Source: Tubulanus polymorphus
Lineage: Eukaryota; Nemertea; Palaeonemertea; Tubulaniformes; Tubulanidae
Assembly (NCBI RefSeq): GCF_964204645.1
Contig: NC_134025.1
Location: 25,078,001 to 25,142,000 of the forward strand
Length of the DNA stretch: 64,000 bases
Direction: 5' to 3'
A program made the translations under genes and the position numbers. The first letter of the stretch is position 1; the number at the start of each line of letters is the position of its first letter. Positions 1 to 11,200 of the stretch are shown in pieces. Below the pieces are notes generated by a model. It was not told where the DNA came from, searched no databases, and worked only from the letters and a program-made list of their open reading frames with translations.

Positions 1-1470
1 GTTCGGTATTTTTCAATGTCTTCCAGTCATTGATCGTGGTGCTATATGTATTGGACAATGAAACCAACACTGTCGTGAGAATCAGTGTTTTCGTCGGTCT
101 CATTATCGAATTATGGAAAATTAAAAAGGTCATCAATATTGAGGTACAACGCTTTATTCTATTGACTAGAATGGCCTGAAATTGTTTTCGTAAATGAGAC
201 ATTATTGGATGATGTTGCATGCTTTTCTTTTTAAGGTTGATCGAGAAAACAAATGGTTTGGTGTTATTCCTAGAATCAGATTTTCTGATAAGTCTACTTA
301 CACTGAATCTCAAACGAAGAAGTATGATCAGGTAACTAAATGAAGTATACTAAGCTTTTAGGATCAGTCTGTCAAAATATTCAATCCAGGGAATACTTAT
401 GAGATGAATTTAGAATTGTTAGAAGAATATCTATTTATTCAATGATATTGTCTCTTTATTTCAGTTGGCGTTCCGTTATCTATCCTGGTTACTATTCCCA
501 CTCTTAGTAGCTTACTCTGTCTACTCTCTGTTCTATCAGGAACATAAAAGCTGGTATTCATGGGTGTTGAGCCTGCTTTATGGGTTCCTTTTAACTTTTG
601 GTAAGTACTGTACACAGGTTTACCGCATGAAAACTTGCGGCACCAATCAGATTACTCGTTGTATAATCGCTCGTGGAAGAACTATAAATGGGAAAACCCG
701 GCTAAAATAAAACAGGATATCTGGTTAGCTAATAATGACATCATCGCGATTGATCTAGTGTGGCAGGGTTTCGTATCATGGCAATCTCGATGCCATCAGG
801 TTCGAATCTCTGCCAGGGGATGATGCATTACATATGATGATGAAGTTGAACTCTAAGTATTTGAAGAATATATTTACTACAGTAGGTATTAAGGGGTTCG
901 ATCGCTACCCCGAACCCCCCTCGGCACGGGCCTGGTCAATAAATATTGATAATAGAGGTATTTTCTCTCTGCAGGTTTCATCATGATGACGCCGCAGTTA
1001 TTTATCAACTACAAAATGAAGTCCGTAGCTCATCTACCCTGGAGAATGCTTACCTATAAAGCTCTCAACACATTCATTGATGATATATTTGCTTTTGTTA
1101 TAAAGATGCCCACCTTGTATAGAATAGGATGTTTACGTGATGGTACGTATGATCAATAAAGCATTGATTACATTGAATCATTGATGAACGGATTGCTTTG
1201 TTTCTCTGAACTACTGGTCGCATCTAAATGTTCAACGGATAAATCAATGACGTCTATTGTTTTATTGCAGATGTGATATTTTTCATTTATGTATACCAAC
1301 GATATATATATCCGATTGATCCTAAGCGTATGAATGAGTTCGGTACATCAGCTGAAATGCTGGATTCGAATGGCCAAGCACCCGCGGAACCGATAGATAA
1401 TGGTGAAAATGCTGAATCGTCGCAAGCTTCGGTCGAAAACAAGCCGGACACCGAGAAAAAAAATGATTAG
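1..1470 (+). CDS. CLPTM1: CLPTM1 (cleft lip and palate transmembrane protein 1), 3' part
   Basis: This is the C-terminal part of CLPTM1, a multi-pass membrane protein of the ER and cell surface; the family is linked to GABA-A receptor assembly and trafficking. Exons: 1-143 (its 5' end is outside the window), 236-331, 465-600, 975-1142 and 1271-1470, stop TAG at 1468. Typical family motifs are DNETN, the Arg-Tyr-Leu-Ser-Trp stretch that opens a membrane segment in exon 465-600, SVAHLPWRMLTYKALNTF in exon 975-1142 and YQRYIYPIDPKRMNEFG in the last exon. All junctions are GT..AG and in frame. The tail after EFG is a low-complexity acidic linker ending in KKND, as in vertebrate CLPTM1. Upstream exons are missing only because the window starts inside the gene. 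Confidence 0.95.
761..815 (+). repeat. tRNA-like fold inside a CLPTM1 intron (possible SINE head)
   Basis: A 6-bp outer stem (761-766 with 810-815) encloses a perfect 6-bp stem with a 7-nt loop (778-783 with 791-796; loop ATCTCGA) and a pol III B-box-like GGTTCGAATCT at 799-809. The loop looks like an anticodon loop with U33 and CUC. There is no room for a normal D arm and the T stem is poor, so a working tRNA is unlikely. A tRNA-derived SINE remnant or tRNA pseudogene is the better reading. Confidence 0.3.
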
Positions 1471-2446
1471 AATAGCTGGAAAAAATACTTCACCTTCAAA
1501 ATTCTTCATACTCTTTATTCCAGGATTCATTTCGTAAAATTCTTAAGTCTTAACTTTGGTTCTTTTTATATTGATACAACTTCAGTATGGCTTAAGTTTT
1601 GATATTTTGTGGACGCGAACAAAAAGCTGTGTATTTTTTAAGAACAAAATTTTCTTAGAGATACAGCTGTTGAGATAATTCATAACTGGTAGAATTGATT
1701 GGCCATTTGATGGAGTGAGAGTTTTTTCACCCGCAAGGAAATATCATATCAATCACAACAACACTTGCCAGTAATAAATCTGAACACAAGACTCAAATGG
1801 TTGGAGTTAATGTTGATAAGCGTTGTAAATCTATGTTTTGCAAAAGCAATACGGTAATAATATCCAGTTCACTGCATTGATAAAGAAAATATTATTACCG
1901 GTACCTCTATATGGTATAGTATGAAAATTGTGATTGCAAAATGGGAACTAAGTTCAACTTGATTACTCTTTATTTTTCTTAATTTAATTTTAATTTATGT
2001 TCGATTTTAGTTGTGATTACATTCATCTTCGTTTTCATTATGAATCTTCGGTTTAATTATTAACTTTTTTGCATTTAGTAGATTGGAGATTCTTGAATTT
2101 CAGAATCTTAAATTCTGATGTCTCTAATAACGTGATCATTGTGACTATTTGGTACATGAACAATGCCAACCGAATGGTGATCATGTTCAATTCAATGGAT
2201 TACATTTGTTTTTCAATCAAAATACTCCTTTATGTCTTGTATATAAGAAACAAATTGATTATGACTGGAGAATATCACTTGATGACTCATTCACTGTACT
2301 AAGTGCAGTAAAAATTCGTTTTTCACATGAATGAAATTGTTAATTAAATCCGATTTTTTAATGGTATCCGCATATTTATAAGGAATTTATGAGTGATGGA
2401 TGTGTGCACTATGTTATGGAGACAAAAATGTACTTTATGTTAGCTT

Positions 2447-2452
2447 AATAAA
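2447..2452 (+). terminator. Candidate poly(A) signal of CLPTM1
   Basis: AATAAA about 1 kb after the CLPTM1 stop. It is a canonical hexamer downstream of the gene on the same strand, and would give a roughly 1-kb 3' UTR. Confidence 0.5.
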
Positions 2453-2505
2453 CGAAACTCAACACATTGTGCGAAAAATTAGTAGTATTGTCGATTGTGC
2501 TGTAT

Positions 2506-2560
2506 TTATGGTCAGATGCTTTTGTTGACAATGAAGTTATGGTCAGATGCTTTTGTTGAC
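2506..2560. repeat. 24-bp direct repeat, two copies
   Basis: The 24-nt unit beginning TTATGGTCAGATGC occurs at 2506-2529 and again, identically, at 2537-2560, separated by 7 nt (period 31). It lies just after the CLPTM1 poly(A) signal. A recent local duplication is the simplest explanation. Confidence 0.85.
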
Positions 2561-3047
2561 TCTGAAGTGGTTTGATAGCGGAGAATCTGATTGGAGGTAT
2601 AATAGTTTTCCAGTAAGTTGTTGCCCAGATTCTTTAATTATGCCCATACCAAATTAAGCCCATAGCTTGTCACCGGAAGATATCTTGACATTAATCATCC
2701 ATTGACTGGTCCTTTGAAGGCTTTTCAGCTTATTATCCGCTCTGTACTATCTATATTAATGAAAATCATAGAACTGTAAACTATTACTAGTGCGGACTAT
2801 AAATGGAGACAAAACTTATGCAATAACACATTTGCAATAACAATCATTAAAAGCTTTAAACGCTACAACTGAAGCCGCCCTACAGCATACGTTTGAAATA
2901 AAACAAAGGAGGAAATCACCCTAAAACAGCGCTACTGAATTTAATGTTACCTCCATACAAATGAAAATGGATAGGCTGAAGTGTCTCCACTGAATTTTCA
3001 AACTTATTGAATGGAACAAGTCAAGAGTTTAGCAGAAAAAGTATTGA

Positions 3048-3053
3048 TTTATT
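3048..3053 (-). terminator. Candidate poly(A) signal of otubain-1
   Basis: AATAAA on the minus strand about 240 bp after the otubain-1 stop. A second minus-strand AATAAA lies near 3131-3136 and could serve instead. Confidence 0.4.
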
Positions 3054-3289
3054 ATCCTGTGAAAAATTCCTGTTCCGTAATATTCCTCCACAGTTTGGCT
3101 CCGGACATATATTACATCAATGTACGACTACTTTATTTGCAGAAATCGACAAAATGCCGACTGACCGTATGTCAAGACTGATGAAAAGCAGACCAGTATA
3201 CATCTTTAATATGTGTACACCGACCGTAAAGTTTCTAATAATCTGCACCATTCAGTATTATGTATTGCTTACAACTACGACTACAATAA

Positions 3290-4872
3290 TCATTGATACA
3301 ACACGTCGAAGTGTCCAGGTCGATATAAGAGAAAGATTTTCGGATTTTGCTCGATGAGAAAGTCATGTGAATTGATGTTAGTTCCGACTCGGTCCATGTA
3401 TTCCACGCGAATCGGTACATTGATAGCGGACGTAAGCGCTGTTATATGAATGTGATCACTTTCTCGTCCCATTGGTTCAACTTCCTGAAAAATCATTCAA
3501 TGAAACAAATTCATCGACTGTGTATTCAAAACGATCAAATTAATCGATCTAAATATATGAGATTTTGCTAAATTTTCAAAATGAACTCATTAGAATTGAC
3601 CTTTCCACAGAAGTCTTTAACAGTTTGCCCATGTTCAACGAAGTGAGTGAAGAACTCCTCTTTTTTCTGTAGATAACCGGAAACAAGTAGTCTAAGATAT
3701 ACGACTAAATAATTCGAGCATCCCTGATTGTTGAATATCTGTAGTAATTCCTCGATTGGACACTGACTTTCAACTTTCTCAAGAACGTCGATGAACTGTA
3801 AATTGGAAGCAGGAGCCATGTTTATTAATAGATCATACCGATAGTTGTAAGCGTTGCAGAAAATCAGTGAATTTTGTATCATACATTCTCATAAAAATCA
3901 TCCAACGTAAACTGAGGAAATCCAAGATCTATCAAATCTTGTTGATTCTGTTTAATAATTTCCTTAAACCTGTAAAAAAGCAAATTATCTTCGAAGGTAA
4001 GCTTTGCATTCTTTCAACATAATACCTTTTGCATTCTTCGATAACATCTAGTGACATTGATTATAATTAATTGTAAAACAAATTCAAAATACTTTTGATT
4101 GAAAGTAAGCTTTGCAATAAGGGGTATGAACTGAAAACAAGAAAGACATAATACCTTTTGCATTCGTCAACATCTTGTCGCAACAATTCAAAGTAAGCAA
4201 ATCCAAACGCTCTGTAAAAACAATTGCCATCACCCCGTGTTCTTCTAAAACATGAATACTTTGTTTTCAATTCCTGAAAAAAGAAAATTGAATCAATTAG
4301 GACTTTTAATATCTGACTTCATGCCAACTTTCCAGTTTTCAAACCTACCTTTACTTTGGCTAGGTACACAGCATCAGTTTTATACTCATCATCTAATTCA
4401 CTGAATTTCAGTTTTTCACTAATGAAAGGCTGTTCTTTAGCAATCTAAAAAATATAATTTGAATGCTGAAAAAACTGTTAAGAAGAGTTAATGGCGATGA
4501 TGTCAGCCAAATGATATATTGTCACACATATTGTCAAATAACAAATTGTTCTGATATCTATGTCTATGAATTTACACTGAATATTTCCAGTATTTCATGC
4601 ATACAACATGACTTTCTTACATTTCTATCAATTTGTTCTTGTTGTGCGATAGTTGATTCATCGTAGTTGCACTCTGAATACAAAATGGTAAAAAACAAAC
4701 AATTATGACAACACAAATAGGAAGTTTCATTTTGATAATTAGTACGACTGGGCGTCTGGGAAATGACAAATGAAGTGATTTTTCGGCGCACAAATCTTTA
4801 AGTACGACTTCAATGAAAAAACATTCAACCTGGGTTATAAACGAATTCATCCTGTTCCTCTGATTCATTCAT
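3290..4872 (-). CDS. OTUB1: Otubain-1 (OTU-family deubiquitinase)
   Basis: A cysteine protease that cleaves Lys48-linked ubiquitin chains; in vertebrates it also inhibits UBC13-type E2 enzymes without catalysis. Exons on the minus strand: 4872-4830, 4673-4621, 4444-4349, 4273-4155, 3969-3885, 3795-3601 and 3484-3290. The phases sum to 786 nt, 261 residues, against 271 in human OTUB1. The start MNESEEQDEFVYNP is the first ATG and runs straight into a donor. Visible motifs: DGNCFYRAFGF with catalytic Asp and Cys at the end of exon 4 (about residues 80-90), SNYLVVYLRLLVSGYLQ in exon 6, ESDHIHITALTSAINV in exon 7, and YRPGHFDVLY with the catalytic His just before the stop. The N-terminal extension and overall length favour OTUB1 over the shorter OTUB2. 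It shares a promoter region with the soluble adenylyl cyclase gene. Confidence 0.95.
3993..4180. repeat. Partial duplication of an otubain-1 exon end and donor
   Basis: The 3' end of coding exon 4 with its donor (19-nt match CATAATACCTTTTGCATTC on the plus strand at 4147-4165) recurs in the following intron at 4018-4036. A second matching block, GAA(A/G)GTAAGCTTTGCA, is at 4101-4116 and 3993-4008. The intron therefore carries a decayed copy of the exon-donor junction. Using it as an extra exon of about 22 nt would break the frame. Confidence 0.7.
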
Positions 4873-5295
4873 GGTGTCACAAATAGGTTCTTTCTAGTAT
4901 TTTTTCAACGAAATAGATTTCAGTACACTATAGATGGCGCTGCTTGTCAATAATGACAATTTTGTATCGTTGTAGCTGTTATAAATCCAATTAACATCGA
5001 ATCCCTTCGATGGTTACGCCAACAGAGATGTTTAACTTTTTTTTCTGGCTTGTAAAAAATAATTTTGATCTTATTCTGGTTCTCTAACATAGGCCCTTGG
5101 GTTTTTAAAGCGCGAATCGAAAATAGCAATTTTGTATCGATGCAGCTGTAACGAATCTTTTATTCGTCTGCTAAAATGGCGGCCAATTTCAGCATTACTG
5201 CAACGTATTATACTGGTTTCCTGCTCTATCTACAGTCTAACTGGTGTGATTACTCAACAATGTAAACTCTTATCATAGTGTTATACTTTAAGAAT
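4873..5295. promoter_or_regulatory. Bidirectional promoter between otubain-1 and soluble adenylyl cyclase
   Basis: The two start codons are 423 bp apart and point away from each other. A 24-25-nt element beginning CAATTTTGTATCG and ending near AGCTGT occurs at 4958-4981 and again, with few changes, at 5128-5150. An AAAATGGCGGCC at 5173-5184 matches the YY1 core often found at transcription starts and overlaps a CCAAT box. A GATGGCGCTG lies at about 4933. No TATA box was seen at a plausible place. Promoter function is inferred from the layout. Confidence 0.6.
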
Positions 5296-8200
5296 ATGGA
5301 TCAGTCAACTGAATTGCCGAATTTGCCATCGGTTGGTGGTTTAAATGCTATTCGAGGTAAAAATTGACCTGTTTTTCCTTTTTTTTCTGCGGGTTTTCAA
5401 AGACCAGGCACTGCTCTGGCAGTCACTGTGACAATTATTCTTGAAGATTTCATTGTTTGAAGTGAAGCCCAAACTTATGGCCGATGATCATGTTGTTCTA
5501 GTTTTTGAACATGCACCGACCGAGTCAGACTTGAACCCCCTCTCCTCCGGCTCTGGATGGAAAACCAAACATAAGACTTTGTTCCTTGCTTGACTCAGCT
5601 CAGGTATTCTCTGATATCTTTTAATATTCGTCCAACTCCAGGGTTATATATACCGCCTCGTTAAAGAGATTCTGGTGATGCCATTCGCGGGCATTACTTT
5701 GTGAAATATTCTCTGAAATTAAACCACTGCAATTTTATTACTTGCGACTACCAATTGTTTTTAGGTAAATCGTCGAAGGAAAAACCAGCGATTCTGAAAG
5801 AGCTCATTAATCATAATAATTCATCGCCGAGTACTCCAGTAGTAAATAAATATTCCACCCACATACCGGATTGTGTTGTTTCTACAAACCTCGATGAACC
5901 ACCACCCTACATCAAAAGAATAAAGGGCGTTCTTATGTTTGCAGATATATCAGGTTTGTTTGCAATTTCTTTGAATGAATAGGCGCAAAACTTGAAGTTT
6001 AGTACATTGTATTACCATCTGATTTTCCTTTGTTTTTGTTTGATAATGAATTGTAATTGTAGGTTTTACAGCTCTATGTGAAAGGTATACTCTGAGTGCT
6101 AGTAGTGGAACCGATCAGTTAACCAAAACTTTAAATGGATACCTAGGAGCTATTGTAGAGAAAATTCTTTCATCTGATGGAGATGTTCTAAAATATGCAG
6201 GTAAATCATTATCATTCAGTTGTTTTGCATGATTCGGGTCTAGTACATTTGTTCATTTTTGCTGCAGAGCTCAACTTTTGGTTATCTATGCTAAAAACTC
6301 CTTATCCCTATCCCTTAGTCACATTATACAATCCCACTTTGTCTAAATGTGTGTTATGTTCTAATGATGTCGATAATCCTGAAAAAGAGTGTCCATCCTT
6401 TTTGCTTGTAGGTGATGCTATTCTGGCAGTGTGGCCTGTTAAAAATGATAAACAGCTCGCTAACACTGTCATGCAAGTGCTTAGATGCGCTATCATAATT
6501 CAAGATCGATATGGTGAATGGAATACGGATATTGGAGTCAAACTGAAAGTGAAATTAGGTTCGTTTAAGAAATTAAAGAAAAAATAACAATGCAGTTAAG
6601 TTCATTTGGGCATTGAGATATTGCAATTAGAAATCTACATGTAAACTATGATTAATGCCTGGACTAAGTCAAAATCTTGATTGAGTGGCTATTAGTTTAG
6701 AAAATTCAAACCGAAGGTTAACTTTACCATAAACCTGATTTTCTTCTTTTCATCAGGAATATCCGCGGGTAAAATATGCCTGACGTATCTCGGCAATAAT
6801 GATTTCCGACATTACGTTACGACTGGTCGAGCAATCAGAGACGTGAATCTGGCGGAGAAATTCTGTGAGTCGGGATACGTTGTGCTATCACCAGCTTCGT
6901 GGGCGTATTGTGATAGTAATATTGTATCACACATTGTGTTAGCTGATGGTAGACACGTTCGAGTAAGTGAGGGAGTTTAGGGGATAAAATGAACACCTTT
7001 GACACATTATTTGCTTGACATTGTTATGTGGATATTTCAACACTGAAGTCCTTTTCCAAAATGCCAGGGTTTTTCACATAAAGTTTTAATGTCTAAATCA
7101 ATTTAAGATGAACTGAATTGTTGAAGAAATGAAATCAATAAAAGAGTTCTTTTTTATGAAACTAGGCCCGGGAAAAGAACTTCACTTAACAAAAACAAGT
7201 TTGAAAAATAAATGCTGGACATAATTCATACTCAATCCGTCTTCACTTCTAGGCTTTGGGGTTGAAAAAAGATGTTCGCCCGAATTATGTCATGCTCCGT
7301 ACCGTGAACTTTGAAACGGCCACTCAACAGTTTAACATACAATCCAGTCGAGAATTGGAACTGATGTTTCTTCGACGGAACCCGGGTCGGAAATCTCTGA
7401 TAGTCGGTCGATCGCAATCTCTGGAGTTTCATCTGCAAGAAACGGTGTCATCCTGTGAGTTCCTGCCATCGATAACTGAAATGCTCTTTAATATTTACAT
7501 GAAAAATCTACAAATTATGGTTTCGCGTTCACCACCCTATGTTTTTAATTATATTAATAATTTATTTAATTAATGTTTTTCAGCTGTACTGGCAAGCGCT
7601 GATAATATCATTTTAGAGGATCCAGAAGTGAGAGGTCAGTAAAATTTACTTAGCTCAATTAACATGTATGCCCCAGACCTGACTATGATTACTATTTGAG
7701 TGTAGTTCCTGCTCCCTTCAAGGGCTTATTCAAGGGCTTAACTATTCCCAAAAATAACACAATACTTTCAAAATCAGAATGTAAAATTAGTCTAATTTTT
7801 GGTGAAAACTAGAGATTTGTGTAGTCTGGTCTGAGTTGCCCATCTAGATTTGAATTCTTTGATGTTATTTCAAGATCTACATGTATTTCTTAGTACGAAA
7901 TGCTGTTTTCCTAAGAGGTGGTTCTGATTCTGATGAGAAGATGGGATTGTATATCACAAAACCTGTCCTGAACAAAGTAACAGCGTTTGTAAATTTGTTA
8001 AATTCGATAATTTTGTTCGTTGGATCCCTTTGTTTGAAACTGTTTGTTGATTTTGTTTGGAATATTTTATAATATTTGCCTTAAAACATCACAATGTAAA
8101 AAAGATATTTTGATAATCATAATTTCATTCACCAATGTACAATATTATATAATTGTTGACATGTCAGCAAATGTCCTACATAATTGATAGGACATTCCCA

Positions 8201-11200
8201 AGCCTAAAGGCTGTTTCTCAAGTCAATGATTTATCTTTATTTTCATCATATTTTCCAGCTAAGAGCTGACCAGCCGTTAGAATATCTATCAGAGATGAGA
8301 CAGGTATCAATCGTTTTTATGAATCTTGTACTTGAACCGATGAAGAAGGAAGATCAGAGTCGTATTTTGCAAGAAACTTTTCAACTCATCTACTCACAAG
8401 TTAATCCACTGAATGGCTGTTTGAATAAGGTCTTCTTATTTGACAAGGTAAATGAGATGATATTTTCATTGTTAAGCTCTTTGGTTCTTACATGCGGTAC
8501 TGCTCTCCCATGTGAATCTAAATTGTGATACAGATATCTAAGATCGATACATTATATCATCATTCTATTCTATGTGTTTTAGGGTCTTACTTTTCTCGTT
8601 ATTTTCGGATTTCCTGGTTATAAACATGAAAACGAGAGCGCCCATGCTCTCGAATCCGCTATGAAGTTGTTGGACGCTTGCACAAATGTTATCGGCATTG
8701 AGTGAGTTGTTTTGATTTGTGCTGAATGGCTTTCAAAATATGAATACGTTCTAAGTGAGAAAAGATATTTTATTGCGTTTGTTATAGACTGACCTCGATT
8801 GGTGTAACAACTGGTCTGACATTCTGTGGTGTCGTTGGACATCCCCATCGTCAAGAATACACAGGTACTAATAATGCATGGTACATTACTTTCTGTTGCG
8901 TGCATTGAATCTCTTGTCCTATGAACCAACTTGGAGGCAAATATATATCAAACATTTTATCCATGAATATGGGTTTAATTTGAACAGGTTACTATCAATA
9001 TTGCATATAGATAAATCTTACAATACATGTGCCAATAGCCAATTCCAATACTTTTTCATTAGAGATGGTGTGCTTAGATAAGGTTGCTAATTAAATTTGA
9101 TTTATGGCTAGATTATCTAGCTGATTCTTACATATCATAATTTGGATGGATTTTCAGTGATTGGTCGTAAAGTCAATATGGCAGCTCGTCTTATGATGCA
9201 TTACCCGGGTAAGGTAACTTGTGATACCGACACGTACCACCACGCTAAACTGCCGAAATACTACTACAATGAACTTGTCACTAAAGAAATGAAAGGTCTG
9301 CAAAATGTCGGAACGATTTTAGAATTTGTTGGACCGACAGCGTGAGTACTAACGATTTGTGATGTGACATTTCAATGATAAATGACTTGTTGAAATGATT
9401 CAAACAAAAACTTGTTAGAGGAGAAAGTAGTGAAAGATGTTGCCAAATGCCAGTAAAAACCCGGCAAACTTACAACAGAAAATGAAAAGATATTTTCTAT
9501 ATACACTGAAATTATTTTCTAGACTTGATGATGAATTAGAAGTAAAGAAGTATGAATATCCATTACTCGCTCGTGATCAAGAGATGAAAGCTTGCATCGA
9601 TGCAATGAATGCCAAACATGGATTCCAGCCCGGCGAACCATGTCCTAAAGCTAATGTACACCTTGTCGTGTTAGAAGGCGATTCAGGAATGGGGAAAACA
9701 AGAATGCTCGAGCAAATCATGTATTTTGCGCTTGAAAGGAATTGGATGTAAGTTCATCATCTGCGTCAGTCTATGACTGGAGCTAAGTTCTGTGATCCTA
9801 AATGGCTCATATAAAATGATATTCTTTATTGCTCATAGTCAGTTCATCAGTATTTTCTGTTTTTAGGGTTGTCATGGTTACTGTTCTGATGAATGACAGT
9901 CGTACTCCGTATAATGTGCTGAAAACAATACTTATGGATCTACTCGGTTTGAACTATCAGATGGATCACCAAAAACGCGAAGAAGTCATCACAAAACTTG
10001 TCAGCGATAATTATCCCCTCGTGAAACCGCAATTGTATCTGCTTAATGACATACTAGAAACAAAGGTTTGTATTTTCAAACAAATGAAAGAAACGTACCG
10101 GTATCTTATGATTGAAAATTGAGTCTAGAGATGGATTATCTTTTGATTGATTCAATTCTATCTACAGTTCCCAACAATTCAGCACGATAATAGTCATTTG
10201 AAAGATGATGATAGGATGGAAGCACTGAAGGATCTAATACGACATATTATAGCTATGGTAAATGAACAATATTTGGAAAAAGATAGACAGCATATCCGTT
10301 TATCCTTCGAAGATAATAGGGACAAACTTTGAGACCAATAATCCGATATTCCATTAACAATATGCTAAAATGGGATTTTATTTTAAATATTTTCAGATGA
10401 CGAAGATATATGGATTTGTAGTTCTATTATTAGACGATGCTCACAATATAGACTCAGAGACCTGGTCATTCATTCATATTCTCGGTGGCGATATTCATTC
10501 TCTTGTGTTTCTCACCTGTCGACCTATTCGTGGTCACGACAATCCGATTGCAGCCGAATTACATCATAAGAATAAGAAGACCATCGAAGTAGTACAGTTA
10601 GATGGACTGCCAAAGCGATATCTCCCCGCGCTTGCGTGTCAGATGTTAGGTGTTTCAAGACTGCCTGCATTCATTACGAAGTAAGTAAAAACATGAGGTA
10701 CATTCCCTTTGCTTAATGCCCACTTTCAAGGGAGACCACACAACAAATTAAAGTTTCATAACTCTAGATAGTACAATACTCATGAAACTTTAATCAAATG
10801 TTAAGTCATTCTGTAAAACACTCGGCAATTGAGAAGGAGAAATCTAGATGCCTACCAGTGCGTTATGAGGATGTTGAAAAAATACATAGAAAGTGATGAA
10901 AGTTTCTATTATACTGAAACCTTATAGAATTATAGAGTCAAGGAGTCATGGTGTGCCTTCCTGGTGTGAACAGCTACTGCGAGAAATGCTATTTGAACAA
11001 GTTATTAAGGTGATCGAGACATCAAGGCCTGATAAGTCTCTGGTTGAACCTGAAAAAGAATTCATCGAAAAAATACCTATCAACTTTGGCTGCTTTGATG
11101 TGGCTCGCCGAAGTAGGAAAGGAGCATTAGATGTAAGTGAATTTGAGAAAAGAAACTACTGGTATGAATTTGTTATTTTACTCAGTGCGTAATTTAGTAA

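Larger units (their letters stand above)
1471..3289. other. Convergent intergenic region with the two 3' UTRs
   Basis: This is the space between the stop codons of CLPTM1 (+) and otubain-1 (-). It is AT-rich, and its short open frames have no recognisable content. It holds a poly(A) signal for each gene and a short direct repeat, listed separately. Confidence 0.6.

Noticed and set aside
3235..3496. Overlapping open frames on both strands near 3.2-3.5 kb
   Set aside because: Only the minus-strand frame ending at 3290 matches otubain-1 (RESDHIHI...RPGHFDVLY). The plus-strand 116-codon frame at 3007-3357 is its shadow.
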